Shown here in pieces: positions 25,149-34,228 of a stretch of 64,000 nucleotides of DNA. Made by a program: the position numbers and the translations under genes. This DNA comes from an uncultured Poribacteria bacterium (lineage in GTDB: Bacteria; Poribacteria; WGA-4E; WGA-3G): the NCBI GenBank assembly GCA_958295855.1, contig OY282383.1, positions 750,481 to 814,480 of the forward strand, read 5' to 3'. The stretch's first letter is position 1. Every line of letters begins with the position of its first letter. Under the pieces are notes generated by a model. That model was not told the origin of the DNA. It ran no database searches and saw only the letters and a list, made by a program, of their open reading frames with translations.

Positions 25149-26726
25149 ATGACAAACGTTATCCACGAGTGCTATAACGCCTATAATGCACTCAGGACAG
25201 AAATGGGGCGTTGGCTCAAACAGAGCATGCTGCTGGATCCGCCTGGGCCAAACGACGGTGGCGAGGACGAGGCAAACTATGCCCTCGCATGGTTTCCTCA
25301 CTACCTAATTACGGGGGATGCAACTGTCCTCCAACACTTCGATGCTCTCAAGGCAGCACTCCTCGGTTGGGTGAAACGCGATTGTGTGCATGGCTATGAG
25401 CCGAAGGCGGAAGCACATCACGGGCCAGAACCGTTTCTGCTTTTCCTGCCTCGCTATATTGGAGTGAAGCCGGAAGATACGGAAGCCATCGGACTGTTGA
25501 CAGATGCTGCCGAACACATCGGGAACTGGGTGCCAGAAATACCACCTTGGTACGATTACGAACGAGATACCTTCATCGGATACCACATTGGAAGCCGATT
25601 TGTAGAGAACGATGAGCACAACGTCTATGAAATGGCAGAACATTTTCGATTTATCCATATTGCGCTCGCAGCATATCGTGTGACGGGTGAAGAACGCTAT
25701 GTGACATGGGCGTTGCGATACGGCAGAAAGCGCGCTGAGCGGTTGATTTCCGCGCCACATCCGATGCCTTTGCTCTGGACGCTTGACGGAGAAGGGCTTG
25801 ACGAAGCCGCTGTCAATGCGAAAAATTTACATCGGCTTGTGGCAAGTACTCATCACATTCCGGGTGATGCGCTCGCTGGCATTGAGGTGTTGTTGGCATC
25901 TGGTGCTATCTATGCATTGGGTGATCTCTATCTGCTGTCTAGAGAGGAGGTATTCAAAACGGCGGCGAAGCACATCGTGGAACCGTTAGTGACATCGCTC
26001 GGCGATGCGTATAACGATCCGGCGGCGGCGGCGCTGAGCTACTACCGCTGGACATTCGAGGATACTGGCTTTGACGCGGCGATTCGTGCCGGGCTAGCGG
26101 AACTGCCTGATGAAGCACCGGCACTGCTGGCGTTGATTTTTCCACAAGAGACGCGCCGTCGAGAACTTGGTGTCGGCAAACGGGCAGATATGGCGTATTG
26201 GGGCGAATGGTCAGATGATGGCTCGGTGAAACCGATTCAAGAACCGTCAACTGCCACGCTAACACTCGCCTATCAGGTAACAGGTGACGTGTCGTTCGCG
26301 AGGCGTGCCTTACGGAATGCAGCGACGCGCCTGACTATCGCGAGACGGGTGTTGCGTGGCGGCCGGGAACACGCCGATATGGGCGGCGCAGTCTGCTCGG
26401 TTGCAGCTGGACATGGCCGGAATTGGGGACAAGGTGCAGTCACCGCATGCTACGGCCCGCTGCTCCTCGGTACCCGTGAGATTCAGAGTGAGGTTACCCC
26501 GCTTTTGGCGGTGAAACACGCAAATGGGAAAACGGCTTTACCCTCGACGCTGCTCTCATTAGTCCGCCCCATTCTCAACACAGAAAAGCGTGCAGAGGTA
26601 GTCTTCTACAATGGCGGCGATTCACCGATTACGTTTTCGTGGCAACGCCAAAAACGCGCCGATGTAGAACCCTCGTGGCAGGAGGAAACACTGGGTGCAA
26701 ACGAAACGCAAAAGCGGATTTTGTGA
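25149..26726 (+). CDS. Uncharacterised protein, probable (alpha/alpha) toroid fold
   Basis: A 525-residue soluble protein with no signal peptide. GGAAGGA before ATG 25149 fixes the start. Repeating helix pairs with aromatic and acidic residues (WFPHYLITGDATVLQHFDAL, WALRYGRKRAERLI, TLTLAYQVTGDVSFARRAL) suggest an (alpha/alpha)6 barrel as in many glycosidases, lyases and epimerases, and a C-terminal beta-sandwich (EVVFYNGGDSPITFSW). Its position after a sugar isomerase gene supports carbohydrate metabolism. No named family recognised. Confidence 0.55.
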   Translation: MTNVIHECYNAYNALRTEMGRWLKQSMLLDPPGPNDGGEDEANYALAWFPHYLITGDATVLQHFDALKAALLGWVKRDCVHGYEPKAEAHHGPEPFLLFLPRYIGVKPEDTEAIGLLTDAAEHIGNWVPEIPPWYDYERDTFIGYHIGSRFVENDEHNVYEMAEHFRFIHIALAAYRVTGEERYVTWALRYGRKRAERLISAPHPMPLLWTLDGEGLDEAAVNAKNLHRLVASTHHIPGDALAGIEVLLASGAIYALGDLYLLSREEVFKTAAKHIVEPLVTSLGDAYNDPAAAALSYYRWTFEDTGFDAAIRAGLAELPDEAPALLALIFPQETRRRELGVGKRADMAYWGEWSDDGSVKPIQEPSTATLTLAYQVTGDVSFARRALRNAATRLTIARRVLRGGREHADMGGAVCSVAAGHGRNWGQGAVTACYGPLLLGTREIQSEVTPLLAVKHANGKTALPSTLLSLVRPILNTEKRAEVVFYNGGDSPITFSWQRQKRADVEPSWQEETLGANETQKRIL

Positions 26727-26804
26727 ACACGCACGCCGCAGATGTTCCTAGTGCAAGTTTTTTAGGGGAAATCTACCCCAAAAATGCTCACAAAGCGCAC
26801 CAAA

Positions 26805-27626
26805 TTACTTCCCAATATTCTGTGCGACGAGCGTCAAATCCAGGATATTAACGGTGCCATCGGCGTTCACATCAGCATCAGCATCGGCTTGTCCAAAGCG
26901 AGAAGCCACAAAGGTTAGGTCTAAGATATTGACAACACCGTCGCCTGTCACATCATAGGTTTCCGACGCATCCACAAGCAGGTTGGAACGCACCAATTTA
27001 AAGACAATATCTTGACTGTTCTCAAATTTAACGGGCCCGACATCCGGTGCTAGCCATTGGTAAGTAGTTGAGCGAGTAGTGCCGAGTGCAGCACTGGTTT
27101 TCGATCGCACCCGAATTTTGAAGCAGTTCGCGAATGTCCCTGCCGGGGTGGCCACGTCCTCTACAGCGATAACTTTGTTAACGCTTGTGAGGGCGACGGG
27201 CCCGATGAGTTGCACCGCTGTTTCTGCCGTAACCTCCCACGACTCTCCAAGTTTCAGACGCACCGGGAAAAAGATAGCAGGCGGAGAAAATTCAACATTC
27301 GCCACGCCGAACACTGAACCGAGTTCCGCTATAATTTTATGGAGCTTAAGTCCATCTTCTCCAACCTCCATAAAAAGCTCATCGACACTGCTTACGTCTG
27401 TACCCAGTACTTCTGCAGTTATTTTCAGCAGTCTGACCTCTTTACCATTAAAGCGTTCTTCGGTGGTTTCAAGGGTGTAGGTGAGCCGTTCTGTGCCATC
27501 TTCGCTCTCCAAAACCCACATATTGCCAATATCTGAGGGGTAATAATTTTGTGCTGATGTCGGAAAAGTGAAACTATAGACTAGCACGAGCACTAACAGC
27601 AGCACAAATGCGATTTTTCCAATCAT
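26805..27626 (-). CDS. Secreted protein with dockerin-like C-terminus (paralogue 1)
   Basis: A 273-residue exported protein. Signal peptide (VLLLVLVLVYSFTFPTSA), then a beta-rich domain of about 190 residues beginning QNYYPSDIGNMWVLESEDG and ending around SRTTYQWLAPDVGPVKFENS. Two calcium-loop repeats close the protein (DVTGDGVVNILDLTFVASRF and DVNADGTVNILDLTLVAQN), each with the D-x-D/N-x-D pattern of type I dockerins. Dockerins bind cohesins; no cohesin gene is visible here. Paralogues lie at 27954-29840 and 30366-31184. Confidence 0.8.
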   Translation of the reverse strand: MIGKIAFVLLLVLVLVYSFTFPTSAQNYYPSDIGNMWVLESEDGTERLTYTLETTEERFNGKEVRLLKITAEVLGTDVSSVDELFMEVGEDGLKLHKIIAELGSVFGVANVEFSPPAIFFPVRLKLGESWEVTAETAVQLIGPVALTSVNKVIAVEDVATPAGTFANCFKIRVRSKTSAALGTTRSTTYQWLAPDVGPVKFENSQDIVFKLVRSNLLVDASETYDVTGDGVVNILDLTFVASRFGQADADADVNADGTVNILDLTLVAQNIGK

Positions 27627-27803
27627 TCACTTCCTCCTCCTGTAAGGCTACACAGGTTAGTAGGTGCGCAATTTATTTCTCATGGGGATGCACAATGAAT
27701 TGTGCTACTACGAACCCGCTTAAAATGGAAAACGAATTTTAGCGAAGGTGTTACGCCAAGCGTATTCGCTCCTCGGTTTGTCTCGCACCGCAGCATAAAA
27801 GCA

Positions 27804-27875
27804 AAAACGCCTTGATTCAGCTATCGCGGCTCAACCTGCTACACAAACAGATAAGTTGTGACATCAAGGCGTTTT
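27804..27875. terminator. Long-range inverted repeat, probable bidirectional terminator
   Basis: Thirteen-base arms AAAACGCCTTGAT (27804-27816) and ATCAAGGCGTTTT (27863-27875), giving an A-run/T-run flanked stem on either strand. It is downstream of the 27954-29840 gene (minus strand). The 46-base loop is unusually long for an intrinsic terminator. The rest of the 327-base gap shows nothing else. Confidence 0.55.
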
Positions 27876-27915
27876 ATTGTACTATTAGGACTTAAATAGT
27901 AAGCACGATTTGGGT

Positions 27916-27938
27916 AGGCGCGCTTAGAAAGCGCGCCT
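27916..27938. repeat. Intergenic palindrome
   Basis: AGGCGCGCTT (27916-27925) and AAGCGCGCCT (27929-27938), just after the 628-residue gene's stop; a member of the GTAGG-headed palindrome family. Confidence 0.6.
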
Positions 27939-27953
27939 CTTGGGGAGTTGTAC

Positions 27954-29840
27954 CTACTTCAGAATAACCATCCGCCGGGTCGCAGCAAAATCAGCAGTCT
28001 GCAGCGTGTAGAAGTAAATGCCACTTGAAACACGCTCACCCAACTCATTCTTGCCATCCCAATATGCTGCACTTGAGGATGTCATATATGAATCTCTCGC
28101 TTGCCAACCCAAATCTAGTGTCCGAACAAGATGCCCCGAAATATCATAAATCTGAATCTTCACTTCTGTTGCTTGACTCAACTGATACGGTATCCAGGTT
28201 TCGGGGTTAAACGGATTCGGGAAGTTCTGTGCCAATATCGTCTTTTGCGGCTGCACATCGCCTACACGCAGCTGCACGCTCATATAAGCATTGCGAATAT
28301 CCGAAGTTGACACCGTGTGCTGGAAGGGCCCCGAGACAATCGTGCCGTGTTCATCGTAGAGCGCAATCTCCAGTTTATCGCCGGCTTCGACGACGCTGTT
28401 GCGATTCACATCTGCCCAACCGGTAGAGAACCGCTTCACGTCACCGGAGACTTGCTCGGTAACAACGGTGCCTGTGCGGAGGTTTTCAGCAACGGCGGTG
28501 TAGGTGGTGCCGGCCGCCATGTGCTGCAAGTCGCTGGTGATGACGAACGCCCACGCACTCTTATAGGTGGAGAGAGCAGGCGCCGCTGCGCCGCCGTCTT
28601 CAGCAGCAGGCTCCTGGGCAACTGCTTCTTCAGCAGGTGCTTCGGCAGGTGCCTCTTCAGCAACTACCTCTGCAGCAGGCTCCTCGGTATCCGGTGTGTT
28701 CTTCCAGGCTTTACCGGTGAACGTTACCATCCCCCCAGTTGGGGTATTGACGATATACCCACTTCCGCCATCAATACTAAAACCGGCATCCGCTTCAGCA
28801 ACAGAGTAAGCTACCAAACGCTGCAGCGCTGTATCAAGTCTGATCACAATCGTTGAACCGAACATCTCGGCAAGCGATTTCGCCGTATACGGCTCTTCTG
28901 GCATCAGCGGGATAGAAATCATGTTCAAGCCCGGCTGAAGCATGACATCAAAATTGTATGTTGTCGGCACCATCGGCTCCGCGACAACCGGTTCTTCGGC
29001 AGGCACTTCTTCAGCAGGTTCTTCAACAACCGGTTCCTCGGCAGCCGCCTCTTCAGCAGGTTCTTCAACAACCGGTTCCTCGGCAGCCGCCTCTTCAGCG
29101 ACAACATCAGTTGGCACCGTGGGTTCTTCTACGACAGGTTCCGCCGGGGTTTCTACTACCGGCGTATCGACTTCAGGTGCCTCAACCAGATTGTAGTTTT
29201 CCAATTCAAACACAACACCTTGATCCACGTCCTCAAATTTGATGGGACCCACATCAGGTGCTAACCATTGGTGGGAAGTTGAACGTAGAACTGCGAGTGC
29301 AGTGACGACTCTCCGCTTAATCTCCAACTTGACGCAGTTTTCAAATATGCCGCTCGGGGTTTCAACGTCCTCAATCGCGACAACTTCTATAGTGCTGGTG
29401 CTAGTCACCGGCCCCACGATTTTCAATTCTGTCTCTGTCACAATCTCCCACTTATGCGCTAATGGCAATGCGGCTGGGAAAAAAACGACCGGTGGATCAA
29501 AAGTCGCCTCTGCGGTGCCGAACGTGCCTTCGGCCGTAGCCGTTTGATGTAGGAGAAGGGCCCCGGCTTCAGCAGTCACAAAGTAGTTATCAATGTCGAC
29601 CGTTTCTGTGCCGAGTGTCTCAGTAGCGATTTTCAGGAGGATAAGCTCTTCACCGTCAATGTTTTCGGGGCCTTCAAGCGTATAAGTCCGCCGCTCAGCA
29701 CCATCCGTAGTAATTAAAACCCATGTATTGCCGATCTCCGTGGGGTAATAATTTTGTGCTGCCGCTGTCATCGCGAAACTACAGACAAAACTTAACACCA
29801 GAACAGGCTTCAGCCAACGTAGAAATGCGGTCATTTTCAT
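27954..29840 (-). CDS. Secreted multidomain protein with FlgD/T9SS-like C-terminal domain
   Basis: A 628-residue exported protein: signal peptide ending TAAAQ; the same N-terminal beta-rich domain as its two paralogues (QNYYPTEIGNTWVLITTDG); a low-complexity stretch of EEPAEEAAAEEPVVEEP type (about 230-290); a central domain (MLQPGLNMISIPLMPEEPY, GSGYIVNTPTGGMV); a second acidic Pro/Ala linker; and an ending NFPNPFNPETWIPYQLSQ ... GHLVRTLDLGWQ ... GIYFYTLQTADFAATRRMVI. That last domain resembles the FlgD-Ig/type 9 secretion sorting domain common in secreted proteins of several phyla. Probably a cell-surface protein. Confidence 0.8.
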   Translation of the reverse strand: MKMTAFLRWLKPVLVLSFVCSFAMTAAAQNYYPTEIGNTWVLITTDGAERRTYTLEGPENIDGEELILLKIATETLGTETVDIDNYFVTAEAGALLLHQTATAEGTFGTAEATFDPPVVFFPAALPLAHKWEIVTETELKIVGPVTSTSTIEVVAIEDVETPSGIFENCVKLEIKRRVVTALAVLRSTSHQWLAPDVGPIKFEDVDQGVVFELENYNLVEAPEVDTPVVETPAEPVVEEPTVPTDVVAEEAAAEEPVVEEPAEEAAAEEPVVEEPAEEVPAEEPVVAEPMVPTTYNFDVMLQPGLNMISIPLMPEEPYTAKSLAEMFGSTIVIRLDTALQRLVAYSVAEADAGFSIDGGSGYIVNTPTGGMVTFTGKAWKNTPDTEEPAAEVVAEEAPAEAPAEEAVAQEPAAEDGGAAAPALSTYKSAWAFVITSDLQHMAAGTTYTAVAENLRTGTVVTEQVSGDVKRFSTGWADVNRNSVVEAGDKLEIALYDEHGTIVSGPFQHTVSTSDIRNAYMSVQLRVGDVQPQKTILAQNFPNPFNPETWIPYQLSQATEVKIQIYDISGHLVRTLDLGWQARDSYMTSSSAAYWDGKNELGERVSSGIYFYTLQTADFAATRRMVILK

Positions 29841-29920
29841 AGTTTAGATCTCCTTTTTTTAAGTTGAATTCGAATTTAATCTGAATGTAATACAGGGAAT
29901 GGATTGCGTCTACTCCCCGC

Positions 29921-30169
29921 CTAAATCCCCAAATCAAATTCTATAGTGTTTGGAAAATGCAATATTGCCCCGGCGGCATTTTCGCGCTGGGCAGCCAAAA
30001 CTACGAGTGGCTTATCGCCGGATGGGGACACCGTGTTAGCAGGTTCACACCACCCCGCCGGGGAGATATCGTCCTGTTCCGAGACGTATCGATACCCAAA
30101 CCACACGCCGATTGCCATAAGTAGAACGGCAAGGACAATAACAGCTAATGCCACTTTCCAATTTACCAT
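29921..30169 (-). CDS. Small single-pass membrane protein, 82 residues
   Basis: ATG at 30169 gives MVNWKVALAVIVLAVLLMAI followed by GVWFGYRYVSEQDD, that is, one N-terminal membrane helix and a short extracytoplasmic tail ending TIEFDLGI. The longer frame upstream has no ribosome site. It sits between two secreted-protein genes on the same strand. No family recognised. Confidence 0.5.
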   Translation of the reverse strand: MVNWKVALAVIVLAVLLMAIGVWFGYRYVSEQDDISPAGWCEPANTVSPSGDKPLVVLAAQRENAAGAILHFPNTIEFDLGI

Positions 30170-30170
30170 A

Positions 30171-30241
30171 TTGACTTTTCCAAACTCCGTATGATAATAA
30201 TTAAATGTTACTACATTTATCAAAGGTTTGCAAGAAAAAAA
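30171..30241. repeat. Duplicated promoter-like segment, copy 1
   Basis: About 70 bases matching 31345-31417, with the shared core ATGTTACTACATTTATC followed by AAGGTTTGCAAGAAAAAAA. On the plus strand it reads TTGACT ... GATAAT. On the minus strand it reads TTGCAA ... TAACAT ahead of the small membrane gene. Which direction is used is unclear. Confidence 0.6.
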
Positions 30242-30365
30242 TAGTAGACTTAGGGGCATTGAGTTCTCCGGTAGGAGCGAGCTCCGCATCGCGACTTCCT
30301 CTATGAACCGAGAAAAAAACCGAAATAACCCTATAGTCAGCTAAGCGTATTCAGACAGGATAAAG

Positions 30366-31184
30366 TTAATTGCCTAAATGCTGCGCGATGCGCACCAAAT
30401 CCAGAATGTTCACGACACCATCGCCTGTCACATCCGCGTCGGAATCGGCTTCCCCGAAGCGAGAAGCCACAAAGGTTAGGTCCAAGATATTAATAACCCC
30501 GTCCCCTGTTACGTCATAAGGCAGCGTATTGGCATCTACCAATTCAAAGATCAGTCCATCGCTGTTTTGATATTTTACGGGCCCTACATCGGGTGCCAAC
30601 CATTGGTAGGTAGTCGAAGCGAGTTTTAGGAATGCGGCGGTGAGCTGCAAATTTAACTGCACCTTGGCACAGTTCTGGAATGTCCCGGCTGGTGTCACAA
30701 CGTCCTCAAATCCAACAACTTTAAAATCGGTGGTATTTTTCCCGGAGATTGCCAGTCCTAGCCTTATTTCCGCTTTTGCATCCGACACTATCTGCCACTC
30801 ATCCTCTAGCTCTAACTGTATTGGGAAAAAAGTAGCCGGTGTTGGAAAATTCGCTGTCAAGGTGGCAACCGGGTCCTCTAGGATAATGCTATGGAGTTTA
30901 AGGCCTTCGTCGTCAACACTCACAAAATACCTGTCAGTGTCAATCTCGTCAGTGCTGAACTCCTCGGTCTGGATTTTGAGGAGAACAAGCTCTTTACCGT
31001 CAACAGTTTTGGGTCCCTCAAGCGTATAGGTACCCCGCTTCGTACCATCGGTACTCTCTAACACCCACCTATTGCCGATGTCCGCCGGATAATAATTTTG
31101 TGCTGCCGCCGTAAATGCAAAACTACAGCCTAAGTTCAACACCAGAGTTAACTTCAGCCAACGCAAAAGTGCACGTTTTTTCAT
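30366..31184 (-). CDS. Secreted protein with dockerin-like C-terminus (paralogue 2)
   Basis: A 272-residue paralogue of the protein at 26805-27626. Signal peptide ending AFTAAAQ, a beta-rich domain starting NYYPADIGNRWVLESTDG and ending TTYQWLAPDVGPVKYQNSDG, then paired calcium loops DVTGDGVINILDLTFVASRF and DVTGDGVVNILDLVRIAQHL. AAGGAGATG-type ribosome site precedes the ATG. The first 220 residues define a domain shared by three neighbouring genes that differ only in their C-terminal module. Confidence 0.8.
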   Translation of the reverse strand: MKKRALLRWLKLTLVLNLGCSFAFTAAAQNYYPADIGNRWVLESTDGTKRGTYTLEGPKTVDGKELVLLKIQTEEFSTDEIDTDRYFVSVDDEGLKLHSIILEDPVATLTANFPTPATFFPIQLELEDEWQIVSDAKAEIRLGLAISGKNTTDFKVVGFEDVVTPAGTFQNCAKVQLNLQLTAAFLKLASTTYQWLAPDVGPVKYQNSDGLIFELVDANTLPYDVTGDGVINILDLTFVASRFGEADSDADVTGDGVVNILDLVRIAQHLGN

Positions 31185-31344
31185 AATTCACATCTCCTTG
31201 TGCCGCTCGCTAAAAATAAAATAGCGATTAAAATAATAACCGAGGAGTGGTGATTTTCAGTCTTCGCTTAAGAGTGTCTCGTGGCAGGAAAGTTAACTGA
31301 TAGCCGACGACTCTTTAACCACCAACCGATAACTATTTACTCTA

Positions 31345-31417
31345 TTGACTTTTTCTAGCATCCGTGTGATAATAGGTAGATGTTACTACATTTATCGAAG
31401 GTTTGCAAGAAAAAAAG
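31345..31417 (+). promoter_or_regulatory. Promoter of SDR gene 31475 (duplicated segment, copy 2)
   Basis: TTGACT (31345-31350), 17 bases, GATAAT (31368-31373), about 100 bases before the SDR start. It is part of a segment duplicated at 30171-30241. Confidence 0.5.
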
Positions 31418-31474
31418 AGCGTAGGGCGGATTGCTATATCTGTCTACACGCAAATCGCCGAAGGAGAAACATAA

Positions 31475-32206
31475 ATGCGGTTGAAAGGGCGCATTGCCAT
31501 CGTGACAGGTGGTGGCGGCGGCATTGGGAAAGCGACATGCCTCACGTTCGCAAGAGAAGGCGCGGATATTGTCATCCCCGAAGTAAATATAGCACATGCA
31601 GAAGCAGTCGCAACAGAGATAACTACCCTCGGCAGACGCTGCCGGGTGATTGAAACGGATGTTGCTGACGGTGAGTCCGTGCGAACGATGGTAAACACAA
31701 CGCTTGACGAGTTTGGAAAGATTGATATTTTAGTCAACAACGCCGGTATTTTCAGCTACACTCGCATAGAGGCCTGCACCGAAGCGGAATGGGATAGGAT
31801 GATGGCTGTCAACCTCAAAGGGCCGTTCCTCTGTTCGCAGGCAGTCATGGAAACGATGAAAGCGCGAAGGTTTGGACGTATCATCAACCTCGGTTCGCTG
31901 GCAGGACAAGTGGGCGGCTTGGTTGCATCTGCTCCATATTCCGCCTCAAAAGCAGGTGTGATGTGTCTGACGAAATCGTTGGCACGCGTGCTTGGTGAAT
32001 ACGGAATTACAGTGAACTCCATTGCACCGGGGGTAGCCGCAACGGAGATGGCGAAAAACCACCCAGACATGACGGATGAGATTCCACTAGGGCGTGTTGC
32101 AGATGCCTCGGAGATTGCAAGTGCTATCCTTTTCCTCGCTTCGGAAGAGGGACGTTATGTCACTGGGGCGACGCTTGATGTCAACGGCGGCATCCGGATG
32201 GCATAG
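31475..32206 (+). CDS. SDR-family oxidoreductase (3-oxoacyl-ACP-reductase-like)
   Basis: A 243-residue classical short-chain dehydrogenase. Cofactor motif VTGGGGGIGKATC at residues 10-22, NNAG near 90, catalytic serine in NLGSLAGQ and YSASK near 153-157, and the usual C-terminal VTGATLDVNGG. AAGGAG precedes the ATG. The fold reduces carbonyls with NAD(P)H; FabG-like in sequence but lacking fatty-acid neighbours, so the substrate is open. An aldo/keto reductase follows 65 bases later, likely in the same operon. Confidence 0.85.
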   Translation: MRLKGRIAIVTGGGGGIGKATCLTFAREGADIVIPEVNIAHAEAVATEITTLGRRCRVIETDVADGESVRTMVNTTLDEFGKIDILVNNAGIFSYTRIEACTEAEWDRMMAVNLKGPFLCSQAVMETMKARRFGRIINLGSLAGQVGGLVASAPYSASKAGVMCLTKSLARVLGEYGITVNSIAPGVAATEMAKNHPDMTDEIPLGRVADASEIASAILFLASEEGRYVTGATLDVNGGIRMA

Positions 32207-32270
32207 AGTCGTAGGCATACGCTGTTATGCCGTGCACCCTTTAAAAAGGTAATTTGAAAGGAGAAAAGAC

Positions 32271-33278
32271 ATGGAATACAGAACACTCGGGCGCGCGGGT
32301 GTGAAGGTCTCACCCCTCTGCCTTGGTACAATGATGTTCGGCGGCCCTACGAATGAACGTGATTCCATTCGCATCATCCACCGTGCGCTGGACGTGGGAA
32401 TTAATTTTATGGATACTGCTAACGTCTACAACGCTGGCGAATCCGAACGAGTTATTGGGAAAGCGGTTCGATCCAATCGTGACAAGTGGGTGATTGCAAC
32501 GAAAGTTCACGGCAATATGGGTGAGGATGTCAACCAAGGGGGTTCACACCGATTTCATATCATGTCAGCGGTGGAAGCAAGCCTCAAACGCCTCGGCACC
32601 GACCATATTGATGTCTATTACCTGCACCGATGGGATGCCGCCACGCGAATTGCGGAATCTTTGCGGGCCCTGGATGATTGCGTGAGGCAGGGCAAGGTGC
32701 GTTACATCGCTTGTTCTAATTTTGAGGCGTGGCGCGTCTGTGAGGCACTCTGGACAAGCGAAAAGCATGGAGTGGAGGAGTTCGTATGCGTCCAACCGCT
32801 CTATAACATTGTTAATCGCGGTATTGAGGTGGAACTGCTTCCGTTTTGCCAAAAATACGGTGTAGGGGTTGTGCCGTACAGTCCGTTGGCGCGCGGCGTG
32901 CTGTCCGGCAAGTATGTGTCAGGCGAAAACCCCCCTGCGGGCTCTAGAGCGGCGCGGCAGGACAGGCGAATTTTACAGACTGAGCTCCGCGAGGAAAGTT
33001 ATGAAGTCGCACAGCAACTGAAACCTTTGGCAGATGCACACGGCAAAACGCTGACGCAATTTTCATTGGCATGGGTACTGGCAAATCCGACAATTACATC
33101 TGTTATCATAGGTCCCCGCACGATGGAACAGCTGGAGGATAACCTGGGGTGTTTAGATTGCACACTAACAGAAGCCGATGAAACGGCTATCAATGCGTTG
33201 GTGCCTCCGGGTGAGCATACAGGCAAAGGTTACAACGACCCGGCGTATCCGGTGCTAGGCAGGCTGACAAAAGGTTAG
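32271..33278 (+). CDS. Aldo/keto reductase
   Basis: A 335-residue (beta/alpha)8 NADPH-dependent reductase. Catalytic tetrad residues are visible: aspartate and tyrosine in NFMDTANVYNAGESE, lysine in WVIATKVHG, histidine in VYYLHRWD. The C-terminal NADPH site is in SVIIGPRTMEQLEDNL. AAAGGAG before ATG. It follows the SDR gene and is probably cotranscribed. The family reduces aldehydes and ketones or oxidises sugars; substrate unknown. Confidence 0.9.
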   Translation: MEYRTLGRAGVKVSPLCLGTMMFGGPTNERDSIRIIHRALDVGINFMDTANVYNAGESERVIGKAVRSNRDKWVIATKVHGNMGEDVNQGGSHRFHIMSAVEASLKRLGTDHIDVYYLHRWDAATRIAESLRALDDCVRQGKVRYIACSNFEAWRVCEALWTSEKHGVEEFVCVQPLYNIVNRGIEVELLPFCQKYGVGVVPYSPLARGVLSGKYVSGENPPAGSRAARQDRRILQTELREESYEVAQQLKPLADAHGKTLTQFSLAWVLANPTITSVIIGPRTMEQLEDNLGCLDCTLTEADETAINALVPPGEHTGKGYNDPAYPVLGRLTKG

Positions 33279-33322
33279 AATTCGGTTTCTCTCCTGCTGT
33301 AGGGAAGGAATGACGAAAGACG

Positions 33323-34228
33323 CTACGGCAAAAAAGGGGATATTCTGCGAAACGTGGGTGAATCTTCGTTGACTAAGAAAAAATTGCGCTTCTTACTATC
33401 AGAGATGTGCACGCACCGCTTGAGTGAATGTTTTCTGATCTCATAAAACTGATACCCTAGCTCCGCCACGTACTGCTCAATCTCCCTGAAATCGGCACGA
33501 TTGGTTTCACCGACATCTTTGAGCTCCGCCATCAAGAGGGGCGCGTACGTTTTTAAGCAGTACTCACCGCCGCGCAATACCTCCAGCTGATACCCCTCCA
33601 CATCAATCTTGATGAAATCCGGGATGGGCAGTTCGCGGATGAGGTTGTCAATTGTGTCAAGCGTTACCGGTTCCGATGCCGCTCGCCCTTTAGCATACTT
33701 TAAGGATGCTGTGCCCTCAGCAAGTGCTGCCTCGGAATAGTAGAGGTGTCGCTGTTCCATGCTATCGCCGAGCCCCTTGTTGACAACTGTGACGTTCGCG
33801 AACTGATTCAGACAGACATTTTCGTGAAGATAGGCACAGGTTTGCGCGGCAGGTTCAAACGCTACGACCGCCCCGCTTTGAAAGCACTCCTCGGATTGCG
33901 AGACGCAAACGGCAACTCGGGAGGCAAGCAGGCATGTATAAAACCCGATGTTCGCCCCGATGTCCCAACAGATATCCCCCGGTTTGATGAGTTTCAAGAG
34001 CTTAGTAATAACGTACCGCTCGTCATGGGTGCCGTAAAAATAGAGATATTGGTGCTCAAGGTTGGCTAAGTTGGCTTTCAATCGGAACCGGTACTTGGTT
34101 TCAAAGGTAGCAATCGGGTCTTCGGGGATAATCCAATTCCTTGTCAGGGTTAAGATCTGGCTTTTTCCCTCAGTGATCGGACACCATCGGAGGTAGCTGC
34201 GGATGAGCCAGTTGAGCTGCGAATTCAT
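33323..34228 (-). CDS. FkbM family methyltransferase
   Basis: A 301-residue SAM-dependent methyltransferase from ATG 34228, which overlaps the stop of the PhyH gene as ATGA, implying translational coupling (GTG 34234 is also possible). SAM motif I is GDICWDIGANIGFYTCLLAS; the family signature IKIDVEGYQLEVLRGGEYCL is near residue 215-235. FkbM enzymes O-methylate hydroxyls on sugars or polyketides. Coupling to a dioxygenase suggests hydroxylation followed by O-methylation of a common substrate (inference). Confidence 0.85.
   Translation of the reverse strand: MNSQLNWLIRSYLRWCPITEGKSQILTLTRNWIIPEDPIATFETKYRFRLKANLANLEHQYLYFYGTHDERYVITKLLKLIKPGDICWDIGANIGFYTCLLASRVAVCVSQSEECFQSGAVVAFEPAAQTCAYLHENVCLNQFANVTVVNKGLGDSMEQRHLYYSEAALAEGTASLKYAKGRAASEPVTLDTIDNLIRELPIPDFIKIDVEGYQLEVLRGGEYCLKTYAPLLMAELKDVGETNRADFREIEQYVAELGYQFYEIRKHSLKRCVHISDSKKRNFFLVNEDSPTFRRISPFLP

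Noticed and set aside
28942..29196. Plus-strand Ser/Thr/Ala-rich frame opposite the 628-residue secreted protein
   Set aside because: It is the antisense of the Glu/Ala/Pro low-complexity linker; composition explains the open frame.
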